Origin: Bombardia bombarda
Lineage: Eukaryota > Ascomycota > Sordariomycetes > Sordariales > Lasiosphaeriaceae
Assembly (NCBI GenBank): GCA_030512295.1
Contig: JAULSR010000002.1
Span: 9,052,001-9,116,000 of the forward strand
Direction: 5' to 3'
DNA: 64,000 nt
Below, piece after piece: positions 42,102-52,425 of this stretch (position 1 is the stretch's first letter; each line of letters opens with the position of its first letter). Made by a program: the position numbers and the translations under genes. The notes below the pieces were generated by a model that was given only the letters and a program-made list of their open reading frames with translations, had not been told where the DNA came from and made no database searches.

Positions 42102-43798
42102 TGAATCCTCCCTTTTTTTTTCTTTTATTCCTCTTTTTGGGCATCCGATATTGGGGTTTCCGTTTGTACCTCGGTATGCTGCATACAGATAGCATCCAGG
42201 AGATGATTTTGTGCATTTACCCATTATGTAGCTATGTTGTCAGTAGGTGTTGGAGGATATGGATACCTAGTCGGAGTTGGGCAGCATGCAGGCATGCAGG
42301 GTAGGTAGTATGGGCGTTATTATAGCCTACCGGCGCTAGTTAGGTACTTGGGTACTTTGCTTTCCTCTCCTTCCCGTTTCCTTTCCTTATCTTATTTCTT
42401 TCCTTATCTTATTTCTTTCCTTATCTTATTTCTTTCCTTTCCCTAATGCGTATCATTTTTTCTTATTTTTCTTTTTCTTTCAAGTTGGCATAGAGCCTCG
42501 GATATGTTTAAGTCGCTGGTTCGGGCCATAGCAGATTGGACTGGCTTATTAGGATAGGGCAGATCATTGGTCCCTGATGGAAAATCAACAGCGGGTTAGC
42601 ATATCCAGCCAATAGCTTAGTAAGATATCAGGAAATATTAGCATGGGTCGTCCAATCTCGGGAATCTGTCTTCAATAGCATGCAAATCAAATATTCAAGA
42701 ACATTTGTCTTGATCTCTGTCTGTGAAACAAGGCCCCTGAACATTAAGAAATTTAGCTCGTATGAGTTTCCACCCAAAGACTAGTTCTAATCCTCCTTGC
42801 ATTGCAGTTTATCGCCGAACCCCCTCCACAACGCATTCAGCTCATGCATCCTGGACAATGCAGCCCAGTCGTTCGGTGAAGATGGGGGAGGACCACCACC
42901 GACAGGACCCTGGATGCAATAAATGCACTGCACCCTACCCGCACTAAGCAACCCAATCAAACGCCAGCCTCAGCCCTGTCAGCTATGCCCCCCCAAGCCG
43001 GATGCAGAAATCATCGGCTGTCATGCATACTCTTTGCGAAGCTGAACAGCTGCAGCTATCTGATAGATCACCGCTCCATGTGCCCATTTGGGCTGCAAAT
43101 ACTGCATGCAACTGCACCTCGACGATATATGGCCGCGAGCCCTGGCTGTCAAGCGACATGATTCGGTTGGAGTGCAGGAGTTGGCGTTCTCGACTGTTCT
43201 TTCCCCGTGGTCTCGAGGTCGAAACTCGGCCTTTACAGGTGTCGATACCTGAACTAGGCCCAGAACAGCGGCCAAGGTTGAAGAAAAAGAAGGATGGCGT
43301 TCAACGGCTGCTGTTGTCATTCGTCGCCGACAGACCGTTACAGTCGTGGAAAACATGGACATTGTCTTACTGGAGGAATTCCGAAAGGCACAGAACACAG
43401 CCACGATCAACTGGTCTCTCGTCTCAAGCTGAGACTTGCATCGAGCAAGCCAATGGGGGAGAGTAAGCCCACACACAAGCCGAGTCATGAAATTTATCGA
43501 CGACGTCCAGGATTCCGCGCGAAACGGATGCTGGATGCGGTCGTCCCAGCATCGACGCCTTCACGGAAGATGCCGTCCATACCCGGATCAGAGTAGATAT
43601 CAAGTCTGCGAGCTCTCTCTCCTGGGTCTCGTCGTTTCAGTTTCTTGTTCATTGTTCTTTTCATTGCACCAAGTCAGGGGACCAGCCGTGAGGAAACCCA
43701 GCTGCACCCAGCCCACATCAACAAACAAAAGAACTCAGCTAAAGGTGGTAATCCAAAGCCACAAGAAATGTATCGAAAAGACAAAGACTGACATTGAC
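42102..43798. other. Intergenic stretch upstream of the GMC oxidoreductase
   Basis: It holds a pyrimidine minisatellite and, from about 43.0 kb, GC-richer sequence with short overlapping frames. The ~200 bp before 43799 are leader-like. No gene is supported. Confidence 0.5.
42381..42431. repeat. 17-bp pyrimidine-rich minisatellite, 3 units
   Basis: CTTTCCTTATCTTATTT is repeated three times without mismatch, within a longer C/T-rich tract. Confidence 0.92.
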
Positions 43799-45960
43799 AT
43801 GCAGCAAATATACTACTCCTCGCCCAGCATGGACAAGCTCATCTCGGCGTCCATCAACGAGGTGTCCAGGCTCACAGAAGCAAACTACTACGACTACATC
43901 ATCATCGGCAGCGGCATCGGCGGCGGCGTTCTCGCGCGCACCCTGCTGGAGCAGAACTGCCAGTCGACATGCCCCGAGAACTGCCCTGACAGGCCTCGCG
44001 TCCTCGTCATCGAGCGGGGAGGCGCCCTCTTCGACACGCACTGCTCCAACATTCCGGCGCCGCGCTGGAACTACACCAGCCTCGAGGGCCCCTCGATGGA
44101 CAACATGATGGTGTACGGCGCCGTCAAGAGCCCCATCTCCACCGTCACCTCCCGCTCCGACCCCTACGTGGGCGGGCCCGTCCACGCCATCGGCGGCCGC
44201 AGCACCGTCTGGGCCCTGCACACGCCCAAGATCGACGACCGCCAGGCAAGGGCCTACTTCCCCAACGTCATCTACAAGTACCTCTACGCGGGCGGTGGCT
44301 ACGACAAGGCCTACAAGCTCCTCACCAACGACGACGAGGCCACCCTCTCGGCCGTCTACCCCCTCAACGGCGTCGTCTCGGCGTCGCGCGCCAGCACCAT
44401 CAACTCCATCATCGGCTCCCTCAACGACCTCGTCGTCCACCCTCCCGCCAAGGCGCTCTACGAATGCGACGACTTCTCGTGCTGCCCCATGGGCGCCGAG
44501 TTCACGGCGCGCGACCCCGACACCCGCATGTACCGCATGCCCCAGGGCGGCTACTCGACCGTCACCTGGTTCTACGAGCGCGTCTTCAACAAGTCGGAGC
44601 ACCTCAACCTGCTCGCCCAGACCCAGGTCCTGACCATCAACAGGTCGCGCTACCAGACCAACAACCTCGACACCGTCGCCTCCCTCACCGTCCTCGACGC
44701 CCGCACCAACACGGAGCGCACCATCCCCACCGGCAACGCCAAGGTCATCCTCTCGGCCGGCACCATCGACAGCGCCGCCATCGCCCTGCGCTCCGGCCTG
44801 CGCGACGCCGGCCTCTCCCGCGTCGGCCAGGGCCTCATCGACCACGACATCTGGGGCTGCCGCATCGTCTTCCTCGGCGGCTGGGCCCTGCAGCAGCTCA
44901 AGGGCCAGGCCCTGCGCCTCCAGTCCTACGTCACCCTCAAGTCCAAGACCGGCGCCCAGGCCACCCCCAACCGCTGCCTCTTGGGCATCACCGTCAACGC
45001 GCCCTCCTTCCTCGGCCCCGTCGGCGACTACACCTTCCCGACGCAGTACATCGACGACGTGGGCAACATCTGCAGCGAGGCCGACTTCAAAAAGGCCGAG
45101 GCGCGGATGGAGCGCGACTACGACGCCTCCCTCAAGGGCACCGGGTCGAACCAGGTCATGATCAGAGTCCTGTACGAGTTCTGCGCCCCGCTGAAGGAGG
45201 CCAACAGGGTGCTGCCGCTGCCGGAGCCGATCCCGACCATCGAGATCACGGGCTACGACACGACCATGTACATCGACAGCATGCAGCAGCTCGCGCAGGA
45301 GATCAAGACCATCCTGGCGTGGAACTGGTGGAGCGGCCAAAAGGTGCCCGGCGGCGTGGGGAATAACAATGATGATGATAACGGGCTAGGCAGCTGCTCA
45401 TGCACCCTCACCCCTCCCGGTGGTGGTGGTGGTGGTGGCGGTGGCGGCGGCGGCGGCGTTGGTCGCGGGGTGGGGGGCCACTGCGCCTGCGAGCAGACGA
45501 GCACGAGGAGGAAGTGCTGCGAAAAGCCCGGGCGTTGCTGCATGACCAACAAGCATGGCGGTTATGGTGGTGGTGGTGGTGGTGGTGGCGGTGGTGGTGG
45601 CGGTGGCGGTTATGGCGGTGGCGGTTATGGCGGTGGCAGTGGTGGTGGACAATGGGGAGGGTTTGTGGGCGCGCCGCCCAAGAGTATTAAACTGCCCGTG
45701 CAGGAGCAGCTGCCCAACGTGACCAAGATGGGCTTTGGCGTTGTCGCGCACGAGGTGGGCACGATGCGCATGGGCATGGACAAGCGGAACAGCGTGGTTG
45801 ATCAGAACCTGCAGGTGCACGGCTGGGGGGATCTGTTCACGTGCGACTTGTCTGTCTTCCCTGTCAGTCCGTCGGCGAACCCGACCATGACGCTGACGGC
45901 GCTGGCGCAGAGGCTGGGCGCGTTTTTGGAGGATGGGAGGAAGGCGAATGTTGCTGTGCG

Positions 45961-45964
<4 letters not shown>
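43799..45964 (+). CDS. GMC-type FAD oxidoreductase with Gly/Cys-rich insert
   Basis: Single exon, 721 residues from ATG 43799 (MQQIYYSSPSMDKL); the frame is open upstream but that part reads as leader. The FAD-binding fold is evident: YDYIIIGSGIGGGVLA at ~31-46 gives GxGxxG, and VLVIERGG follows. A mid-region GGRSTVWALHTPK matches the substrate-loop neighbourhood, and VILSAGTIDSAAIAL is the second GMC signature region. The C-terminus has AHEVGTMRMG with the catalytic-type His and SANPTMTLTALA with the matching Asn. There is no signal peptide, so it is probably intracellular. Between ~540 and ~623 there is an insert of polyglycine runs around a Cys cluster (HCACEQTSTRRKCCEKPGRCC), not normal for the family. 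The substrate alcohol or sugar is unknown. Confidence 0.85.
45417..45668 (+). repeat. GGT/GGC microsatellite-like polyglycine coding tract
   Basis: Two runs of GGT/GGC codons, about 45420-45465 and 45562-45660, flank a Cys-rich segment inside the GMC oxidoreductase gene. The reading frame is kept throughout. Confidence 0.9.

Positions 45965-45996
<32 letters not shown>
45961..45996. repeat. (GTGAGG)n hexamer repeat, about 6 units
   Basis: Perfect or near-perfect GTGAGG units start at the GMC stop codon and run 36 bp. The G-rich strand could form a quadruplex. It is not the fungal telomere word TTAGGG. Confidence 0.9.
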
Positions 45997-45997
<1 letters not shown>

Positions 45998-46617
45998 GAT
46001 CACTGTTTGTGTTTGTTCCTTGTTGACTGTTCTGTCCTTGTCCTGATGTGGTCGTCTTTGTTCACTGGAGGGACTCAGCTGGGTAGTTTTCACATGCTTC
46101 GCGCATTTTCGATGACGAGATTGGATATCAATGACATGCGCAGCTCCGAACTTCATGGGAAGTGTCTGTTTTGTGGTTACATGTATCGAAGTTGATCAAG
46201 TGCTGATAGTCACCCAGGAGACTGGATAGCCGCGGTGATAATATCAGTAGTAATATCAGTAGTACAATTCTCCAAGCAAATACCTTTGACAACGTCGTCA
46301 ATGCCTATGGGTATTCTCTCCCCTTGAACACCGCTAAGTCGCTTTCCCTTACGCACCAACACATCGAGCATACACCGATGGTAGAGTAAATATCTGCAGT
46401 ATCAATCTGTCCGGTCCGGTTCCCAGTTTCCACCCAATCCGACCCTATCCTATCCTATCCTATTCTTTCCAGAACCAAAACACCGAGAAAACGTCAGCCC
46501 ATGAACAAGTTGCCAACTCAACAACACAGTGCCCAAACAGCGCATATATCCATCCTCAAATCCAGTACAAGCAACTCTATACGAAACGGGGTATAATACA
46601 AAACGGGTATCCTAAAC
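45965..46617. other. Convergent spacer with G-rich hexamer repeat
   Basis: It begins with (GTGAGG)n, then AT-richer DNA with small repeats (AATATCAGTAGT twice near 46245; CTATC pentamers near 46450). It holds the 3' ends of the GMC gene (+) and the helicase gene (-). Confidence 0.55.
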
Positions 46618-49251
46618 TCAAAGCCCAAACTTCTCCCTCAAAAACTCCCTGACCTCCCTATTCCCTCCCATACCAACAGCGAGGCCCTTGGGGTCACCCT
46701 CAACCTTCAGCCCTTCAAGCGAAGTAGCTCTCGACAAAGCAACATAGACCTGTCCCTCCTCAAACGCCCTCGACAGGTCGACGACAACACGATCCAGCGT
46801 CATGCCCTGCGCCTTGTGAATGCTCAGCGCCCATGCAGCCGCAAGCGGTACCTGCGTGCGCGATATCAGCGAGTAGGGCTCCCTATCGCCCAGCTCATGT
46901 ATCTGACACTCTGGGAAGATGACGCGCGTGGTGCCATTGTGGAACTTCACCACGGGCCAACAAAGCCCCTCTTTCTGCTGCTCAGAGAAACTCTTCACGT
47001 GGCTCTCCTTCAACGACGCGTGTGGGGCCCCCTCCCCGTCGGGCCCGGTTCTGCGAGGAAGTTTCTCCGGGTCGTAGGGCTCAAACCCGGCGATAATGCC
47101 CTGACTGCCGTTGCATAGCCCCGCCGTTAGGTCGAGGTTGACAAGCAATACGACGAGCATTCCCTTCTTCAGCTCGATTCGGCGTTCCAGACGATGGTCG
47201 TTGAGTTCGCGCAAAGAGCCGTCAGGATTCCTCATGCCCTTCCTTTCCAGATTCGGATGCCTTTCTTGGTGCCAAGTGAACTGATCAAAACACCTGTAGG
47301 GGTGGGGTTCTGTTCTCAGACGTAAGAATGCCGCTTCGTTGGTGCGGCGGACCTCCTCTCGCGTTGAGAAGAGCTTGACCGCGTTCGCGGTAACCGAGTG
47401 ATGATTCATAAGAAGATCGACTTCTTCCCCGGTGAATGGGTCGCCGAGTCGGCATTTTTGGAGCATTGAAATGAACTGGCCATCGTTTTGGCGATGGATG
47501 GCATTGAGATTAACGTGGAGAAAATTACACTCCTTCCAAGCCTCACTGCGAAACGCCCATTTGTCTGTCTCGCGGTGGGAAACAAAGCATTTCTTGCACT
47601 TGTAGACGATATCGTCACTATTCCGCTCTGCCGCAAGATCATTGCCGCATGTGATGCAGTGCTGGAAGGGCTTGACGGGCGGCAGTTGGCAAAAGTCGCC
47701 TGTCACGATGACTTGGGTATTGCCAAATGGGTAGATGCGCGCGTCAAATCCTGTCCGTGACCGGTCCCTTTCGCTGAAGCGCGCAGCCTTCATGATGGCG
47801 TTGAGCCGCTCAAAATGCAGGTTCTCCACCATGGAGATTTCGTCGATTATCAAGACGTCGGTGTCCTGGAACCGTTTGCGGGCAGTCTTGCTGTTCTCGG
47901 CGATCTTTTCCAGCGCTTTCAACGGCCTCTTGTGATGATCTGGGCTCCATCCGGCAAACGTCCAGGTGGTCTTGCCATTGATGGCCAGAGCGACCTTACC
48001 CGTGGGGGCAACCACCTCGACTCTCTTTCCCATTTTCTGAAGACGACTCCTGATAGCGTGCAGCACCGTCGACTTGCCGCATCCGGCGGATCCCGTATAG
48101 AATATATTTCTCCCACTTGCCGCCAGTTCGACCAGCGCGGCCTGCTCTGGACAAAGCACCGGCTCCACACGAGGAGGCTTCGTCGGGCTTTGCGGGGGTC
48201 CAGCCACGACTTCTTCCCTTGCAGCGTTTTCGCTCGATCGGACGGGTTTCGGCGCCTCGATATAAGGTGGCTCGTAGGTTCGCGAGCCGGGGGCCAATTC
48301 ATCCAAACCCAGGACGGTCATAGTATAAGCACGCCTGTTGTATGCCATGCGAATGAGCGGATCCAGAACCATTCGGGGCCCCTCAACATGCATTGCGTCG
48401 AATGGGCAATGATCGTACTCTCGCTGGCAGTTCCAGTATTCGGTGGCAACGGCCAAAGCGACATCCGATAGCGGACGTCCATTGTGGTCGACAGGTCGGT
48501 TCTGGTCCGCCGCCAGCGAAGCACCGTAGCCCCGCGGCTCCCTTGAAGGAGGAGGGCGGTATGGCAGTTCGGGCATGGCGGGCGTGTAATAGTCGCTCGT
48601 TTCTGGATAATGTTCCTGCTTCAATCTCTGTAGATCATTCTCGTTGGCAACTGCGTCGCAATTGTTGTCGTTGTTGTAGTCTTCGTCGTCGTCGCTGATG
48701 ATGATGGGCTCATCAGGCGGGGGTGGCTGTGCTTGTTTGACTCTCTTCGCGCCATCAAGAAGGGCAAGGCCGGGATGGCCAGGAGCAGGGCCTTGGGTGC
48801 AATTGGTGGCTTGCCAGCTGGGCTCTCTGCTGAGCACCGTATCCTTCCTTCGCTTCTTGCTCGAAAGAGGAGTGGAGGGCGCATGGCTCGCAGCGACGGG
48901 CGGTATTGGCGGACCCGCTGTACCACCTGGCAATGGCAATACTTCCTGCAGCCCCCCGTTTGAGTAAGGTCGCCATGCTGCTTGCTCTGGCGGGGGCTGC
49001 AGCTGTGGGAAGGCGTCGAGGGTTCCGAAGGAGTGTGGCGCGGAAGGTGGAAGGGGAGGGAGAGGGAGAGGGAGAGGGAGAGGGAGAGGACCCCGTGGTG
49101 CCTGTGTCTGCGTGGCGTGGAGATCGGGGTACTGTGAATGCTGAAAATGATGTGGGTTATGGGGGTTTTGCCAATGCTGCGGCTGCCAATGTTGGCCCAA
49201 ATGGACGACAAATGGAGGCTGCACTGGGAACTGGCCCCATTGACCCTCCAT
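46618..49251 (-). CDS. PIF1-like ATP-dependent DNA helicase
   Basis: Single exon, 877 residues from ATG 49251. Residues 1-130 are Pro/Gln/His-rich, with a Pro-Leu run (~55-68) coded by a GGGAGA hexamer repeat. EPIIISDDDED at ~181-191 is a hydrophobic patch followed by acids, the form of a SUMO-interacting motif. The superfamily 1B helicase core follows: GSAGCGKST at ~387-395 (Walker A), VLIIDEISM at ~466-474 (Walker B), and GDFCQLPPV at ~518-526. The late motif SIHKAQGMTLD and VYVALSRATSLEGL complete it. After motif III is a four-cysteine insert (CITC at 532-535 and CKKC at 552-555), probably a zinc ribbon. PIF1 helicases act in DNA replication, telomere and mitochondrial DNA upkeep; fungi also carry extra PIF1-like copies, often linked to mobile DNA. 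I cannot say which type this is, although the full length and intact motifs indicate a working enzyme. Confidence 0.93.
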   Translation of the reverse strand: MEGQWGQFPVQPPFVVHLGQHWQPQHWQNPHNPHHFQHSQYPDLHATQTQAPRGPLPLPLPLPLPPLPPSAPHSFGTLDAFPQLQPPPEQAAWRPYSNGGLQEVLPLPGGTAGPPIPPVAASHAPSTPLSSKKRRKDTVLSREPSWQATNCTQGPAPGHPGLALLDGAKRVKQAQPPPPDEPIIISDDDEDYNNDNNCDAVANENDLQRLKQEHYPETSDYYTPAMPELPYRPPPSREPRGYGASLAADQNRPVDHNGRPLSDVALAVATEYWNCQREYDHCPFDAMHVEGPRMVLDPLIRMAYNRRAYTMTVLGLDELAPGSRTYEPPYIEAPKPVRSSENAAREEVVAGPPQSPTKPPRVEPVLCPEQAALVELAASGRNIFYTGSAGCGKSTVLHAIRSRLQKMGKRVEVVAPTGKVALAINGKTTWTFAGWSPDHHKRPLKALEKIAENSKTARKRFQDTDVLIIDEISMVENLHFERLNAIMKAARFSERDRSRTGFDARIYPFGNTQVIVTGDFCQLPPVKPFQHCITCGNDLAAERNSDDIVYKCKKCFVSHRETDKWAFRSEAWKECNFLHVNLNAIHRQNDGQFISMLQKCRLGDPFTGEEVDLLMNHHSVTANAVKLFSTREEVRRTNEAAFLRLRTEPHPYRCFDQFTWHQERHPNLERKGMRNPDGSLRELNDHRLERRIELKKGMLVVLLVNLDLTAGLCNGSQGIIAGFEPYDPEKLPRRTGPDGEGAPHASLKESHVKSFSEQQKEGLCWPVVKFHNGTTRVIFPECQIHELGDREPYSLISRTQVPLAAAWALSIHKAQGMTLDRVVVDLSRAFEEGQVYVALSRATSLEGLKVEGDPKGLAVGMGGNREVREFLREKFGL

Positions 49252-50313
49252 GCCCAGATGGCACCTGCAGCGTCAAATGCGGAACGAAAAGGCGACGTGG
49301 GGTGTGGGTTGCACTGCACCTGCTGCAGGAATCAAGCGCCTGCCCTGGATATGCCCCCGTCTCAGAATGAACAAAGGAAGTCGCGTTCTGTCAAGGACGC
49401 AGGGTAGGAGACGCGCCATGCAAAGGATAAGGTATGGTCCGTGCCGATTGACTTTGAGCTGGAAACGAAAATAAGCTTTGTTGAAGTTGGGTCATGACAA
49501 GGACCTGCCTATTCGTGATTTACCTTACCCCCTTCACGACTTTCTGTTTGAATGCATCCACTATCCGATACGACAAAGACGTGAATGCTCCTTCGCTATA
49601 CGGTGTCGGACTCTCCGTTGGGGCATATAATCACTTTCTTAGGTATTTTTTTTAGGTTTATTCCAGACATTTGCCACTTACAAACGAAGCATTCCGCATG
49701 CACGCCTATATTCGTACAGCACATTCGGCCCGGGTTGCTGTCTACGCCCTACGGTGCTCACTCCCTATCCACAGTTGTGTTACCATTCCCGTGAGACCCA
49801 GGCACCAAGTGTTGGTTGGGTCGCACCGCCTTATCGACCTCGCCTCAGTAACGCAAGCCCCATCCAGCCTTGATACGGTATTTGTTGAATGCATGCAATT
49901 CACCAAAGACTGTTGCCATCTGTCAATCAATCATCGGATGCAATCGCAACTCCGTATCAATGTCTTCCTAGCACCGTATACGAACAAAAAACAAAGGCCT
50001 ATCATTTTATTTATTGCTTACTGATACAAAAGAACAGTGCATGACGATCGACCGACTGCATTCGGGATTGAATTCATCGCACTCAGCCAAACCAGCCTGT
50101 CGGTATCAGCCATGTAACGCGTCAAAGGCTGTGTGGTTGACTCGGGCTTCTTTATTATCAGGCGGGGCCAGGATTTTATTTAGCTCCAAAAGCATTGCAC
50201 TATCTGAGTTATCCCTTCCTGACTAACAACTTCCCCCTCTCAAAGCTTTTCCTCGTCGTTGCACAAAGCCAAAACTGGACTGCGCTACCCGCTCAACCGC
50301 TCCATATCCAGTT
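49252..50313. other. Divergent upstream region of helicase and F-box genes
   Basis: A 1.06-kb spacer that should hold both promoters. Short frames only; the ~90 bp before ATG 50314 are C/T-rich. Confidence 0.5.
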
Positions 50314-51255
50314 ATGGCACTGTCGCTCCTACCTCGGCTCCCTTCTGAACTGGTCGTCAAAATATTTCAAAACTGCGATGGCTGTAAGAACGCTTTCACC
50401 CTTGCCAAGACATGCAGTCGCCTGTGGAACGTTTATCAGGTAAACAAAGTCCCTATCTTGTGGTCCATCAGTCTACGGTCCCAGCCAGCCCTGGATCTCG
50501 CACTTGTCGCTGTACGCGCGACAAAGATTGTGAACGATGCATACCTGGCCGACAACCTTCCTCGCAGCGAGGACCTGTTTCCGGAAGCGGCGATTTTCAA
50601 ACCCCTAGCCGACTTCCTTTTTGCCGATATGGATCGGCATGGTTCGAGAATGGGTGACGCATATTCCGACCCGCTCCTCAAAGGCAACGAACCAGACAAG
50701 CTTCCAATCATTAGACAGATCTCGCAGGCCGTCTGGGTAAACAACATGTTGGACAGATTCATCACGAGCCGCTGGGGAGAGCGGAGGAGACAACGGGGAA
50801 AGCTTGACCGGTGGGGACGGGGCAACCTGGAACTCAATGCTCAGAGAGGCGACAAGAGGTTCAGCAATGTTAGAAGAACTACGATCATCCGACATGGTCT
50901 ATATCGCCCTGAAGAGGTTATCATGCCAACCAACCTGGGGGCTGCAGGCAAGATCCCTAGCATTCCTCGAGTTCTGGATCACTTATGCTATATGGGCTTA
51001 CGACGGCAGCCCGTCGGGCCCTGGCAACATAGAGCCACCATGATTCCGGAACACCGCTTCTTCAACTTTATGCTTCAGGAGCATTGCGGATTCCAAATGC
51101 GACCCTTCTTCGATGCATTCCACGGACTCGACGTCGAGAACCCTACACACGCACAGTTTTTTGACATCACTTACTATCTAGACTTCTTTTATCACGGTGT
51201 AAAGAGATATATACCACACAAGTCAACTGTCACCACAGCACCGCCATTTACATGA
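50314..51255 (+). CDS. F-box protein of unknown target
   Basis: Single exon, 313 residues. The N-terminus is a recognisable F-box: SLLPRLPSELVVKIFQNC, then KNAFTLAKTCSRLWNVYQ at ~25-42. The remainder shows no WD40 or clear leucine-rich repeats. It contains a basic segment (GERRRQRGKLDRWGRG) and aromatic-rich C-terminal helices. Many ascomycete F-box proteins have this plan, with an N-terminal F-box and a lineage-specific body, and serve as SCF ubiquitin ligase adaptors. The start is the first ATG of the frame and places the F-box five residues in, which is usual. Confidence 0.8.
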   Translation: MALSLLPRLPSELVVKIFQNCDGCKNAFTLAKTCSRLWNVYQVNKVPILWSISLRSQPALDLALVAVRATKIVNDAYLADNLPRSEDLFPEAAIFKPLADFLFADMDRHGSRMGDAYSDPLLKGNEPDKLPIIRQISQAVWVNNMLDRFITSRWGERRRQRGKLDRWGRGNLELNAQRGDKRFSNVRRTTIIRHGLYRPEEVIMPTNLGAAGKIPSIPRVLDHLCYMGLRRQPVGPWQHRATMIPEHRFFNFMLQEHCGFQMRPFFDAFHGLDVENPTHAQFFDITYYLDFFYHGVKRYIPHKSTVTTAPPFT

Positions 51256-51325
51256 ACGGCCAACTTTAGTAGCCTGTTTTCCATCCTAAGGAACACTCTT
51301 GTCCCGCCAAATTACCTGACCCCCA

Positions 51326-51368
51326 GATAGCCTTGGGAGTGGAAGCCTTGGGAGTGGAAGCCTTGGGA
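51326..51368. repeat. 15-bp direct repeat, three copies (AGCCTTGGGAGTGGA)
   Basis: Two full copies and one partial copy lie in the 219-bp spacer between the F-box gene and the AA9 gene. Confidence 0.85.
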
Positions 51369-51474
51369 AAATGTTGAAAGCCTTCATTGCCTATCATCGG
51401 ACTATATTGCCGTGCGTCCTTTTCTTCCCTTCTCTATATACAACCGCAAAATATCCACCTCTCTCACTCACCCC

Positions 51475-52425
51475 CTACCTCCGCACCCTATGTCCCCCCG
51501 GAGTCTCCGACGGAAACGCCACAGTCTGCGTCCCCTTCACCAAAACCGGCGTCCCATCCCCCCTCGACAAGCTCACCATCTTCTGCTCCGCCATCGCCAC
51601 CGGCGCCGCCCCGCTCACCACCGTCGGCCCAGGGATCGCATACGTCGTCAGCGTCTTGTATATATCCACACTCACGCCCGGGTCCGTGGCCCGATACAAC
51701 TTCGTCGCGGGCGTCGCCCCCGCCCCCGGCAGCACCTCTGTCGCCCCTGCCGCCACCGCAGCACCACCACCAGTCTCCCCCTCCACCCACAAGTTCAAAC
51801 ACTGCGGATAATTCTGCGCCCCGTCCGGCTTGTTCGCATAATGCAGCGCAATGATCTCGTGCCGCAGCACGTACGGCCCCGGCGCCAGACCCGCCGGGAT
51901 GCCCACCAGCCAGCTGTTATTGCTGGCGATGAGCACGTCAGTCGCCCAGTTGCCCGGCGGGCCGCCCGTCTCGGAGAGCAGCGCAGGCGCCGAGTTGTCG
52001 ATCTTTGTCCAGTTCAGCTGGGCCCCGTCGACGCTCGCGCAGCCGTCGGACCCGCCGCAGGGCGCGAGGTACGAGAGGACAGGCCCGTGGTGCGACTGCG
52101 GCCAGCCGTTCCACTGGATGTGGATCCTGTCGCCGGCCTTGACGGGCGCGTGGGACTTGGCGGGCGCGCCGTCGCGGTGGCAGATGATGTCGGGGGTGGA
52201 GTAGTTCGAGGGCGGCACGAACTCGTCGCCGTCGGCGGTGGTCGACCACCCGATGGTGTTGGCGGGGGTGGCGCCTGAGCGCCCGGTCGGGTCGAAGCCG
52301 CGGTAGAGGAGGCCGTTGATGAGGATGTAGTTGATGTGGGAGTGGGCGAGGGCTGGGGGGAGGATGGCGGTGATGGCGAGGAGGATAGATGGCCACAGGA
52401 GGCGGAGGGAGGGGAGGGGCGCCAT
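51475..52425 (-). CDS. AA9 lytic polysaccharide monooxygenase (former GH61)
   Basis: Single exon, 316 residues from ATG 52425; the frame is open 168 bp upstream but the signal peptide fixes this start. The signal peptide is residues 1-27 (ending PPALA), and cleavage leaves His28 as the first mature residue, as required for the copper histidine brace. The second brace histidine is in SHHGPVLSYLAPC (~111-123), and the axial tyrosine is Tyr206 in QNYPQCLNL. YVLRHEIIALHYA is another family hallmark. These enzymes are secreted, use copper with oxygen or peroxide, and oxidatively cleave cellulose or related glucans. The C-terminus keeps the LYRATDPGVSVDIY and IPGP block of longer AA9 proteins and lacks a CBM1 cellulose-binding module. 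Regioselectivity cannot be read by eye. Confidence 0.95.
   Translation of the reverse strand: MAPLPSLRLLWPSILLAITAILPPALAHSHINYILINGLLYRGFDPTGRSGATPANTIGWSTTADGDEFVPPSNYSTPDIICHRDGAPAKSHAPVKAGDRIHIQWNGWPQSHHGPVLSYLAPCGGSDGCASVDGAQLNWTKIDNSAPALLSETGGPPGNWATDVLIASNNSWLVGIPAGLAPGPYVLRHEIIALHYANKPDGAQNYPQCLNLWVEGETGGGAAVAAGATEVLPGAGATPATKLYRATDPGVSVDIYKTLTTYAIPGPTVVSGAAPVAMAEQKMVSLSRGDGTPVLVKGTQTVAFPSETPGGHRVRR

Noticed and set aside
43739..45340. 533-codon minus-strand open frame opposite the GMC oxidoreductase gene
   Set aside because: It is the antisense shadow of a GC-rich coding sequence with G/C at third positions. The Gly/Ala/Val/Asp-rich translation has no domain.
45961..45996. Hexamer array as a telomere-like repeat
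   Set aside because: The unit is GTGAGG, not TTAGGG, and it is internal between two intact genes.
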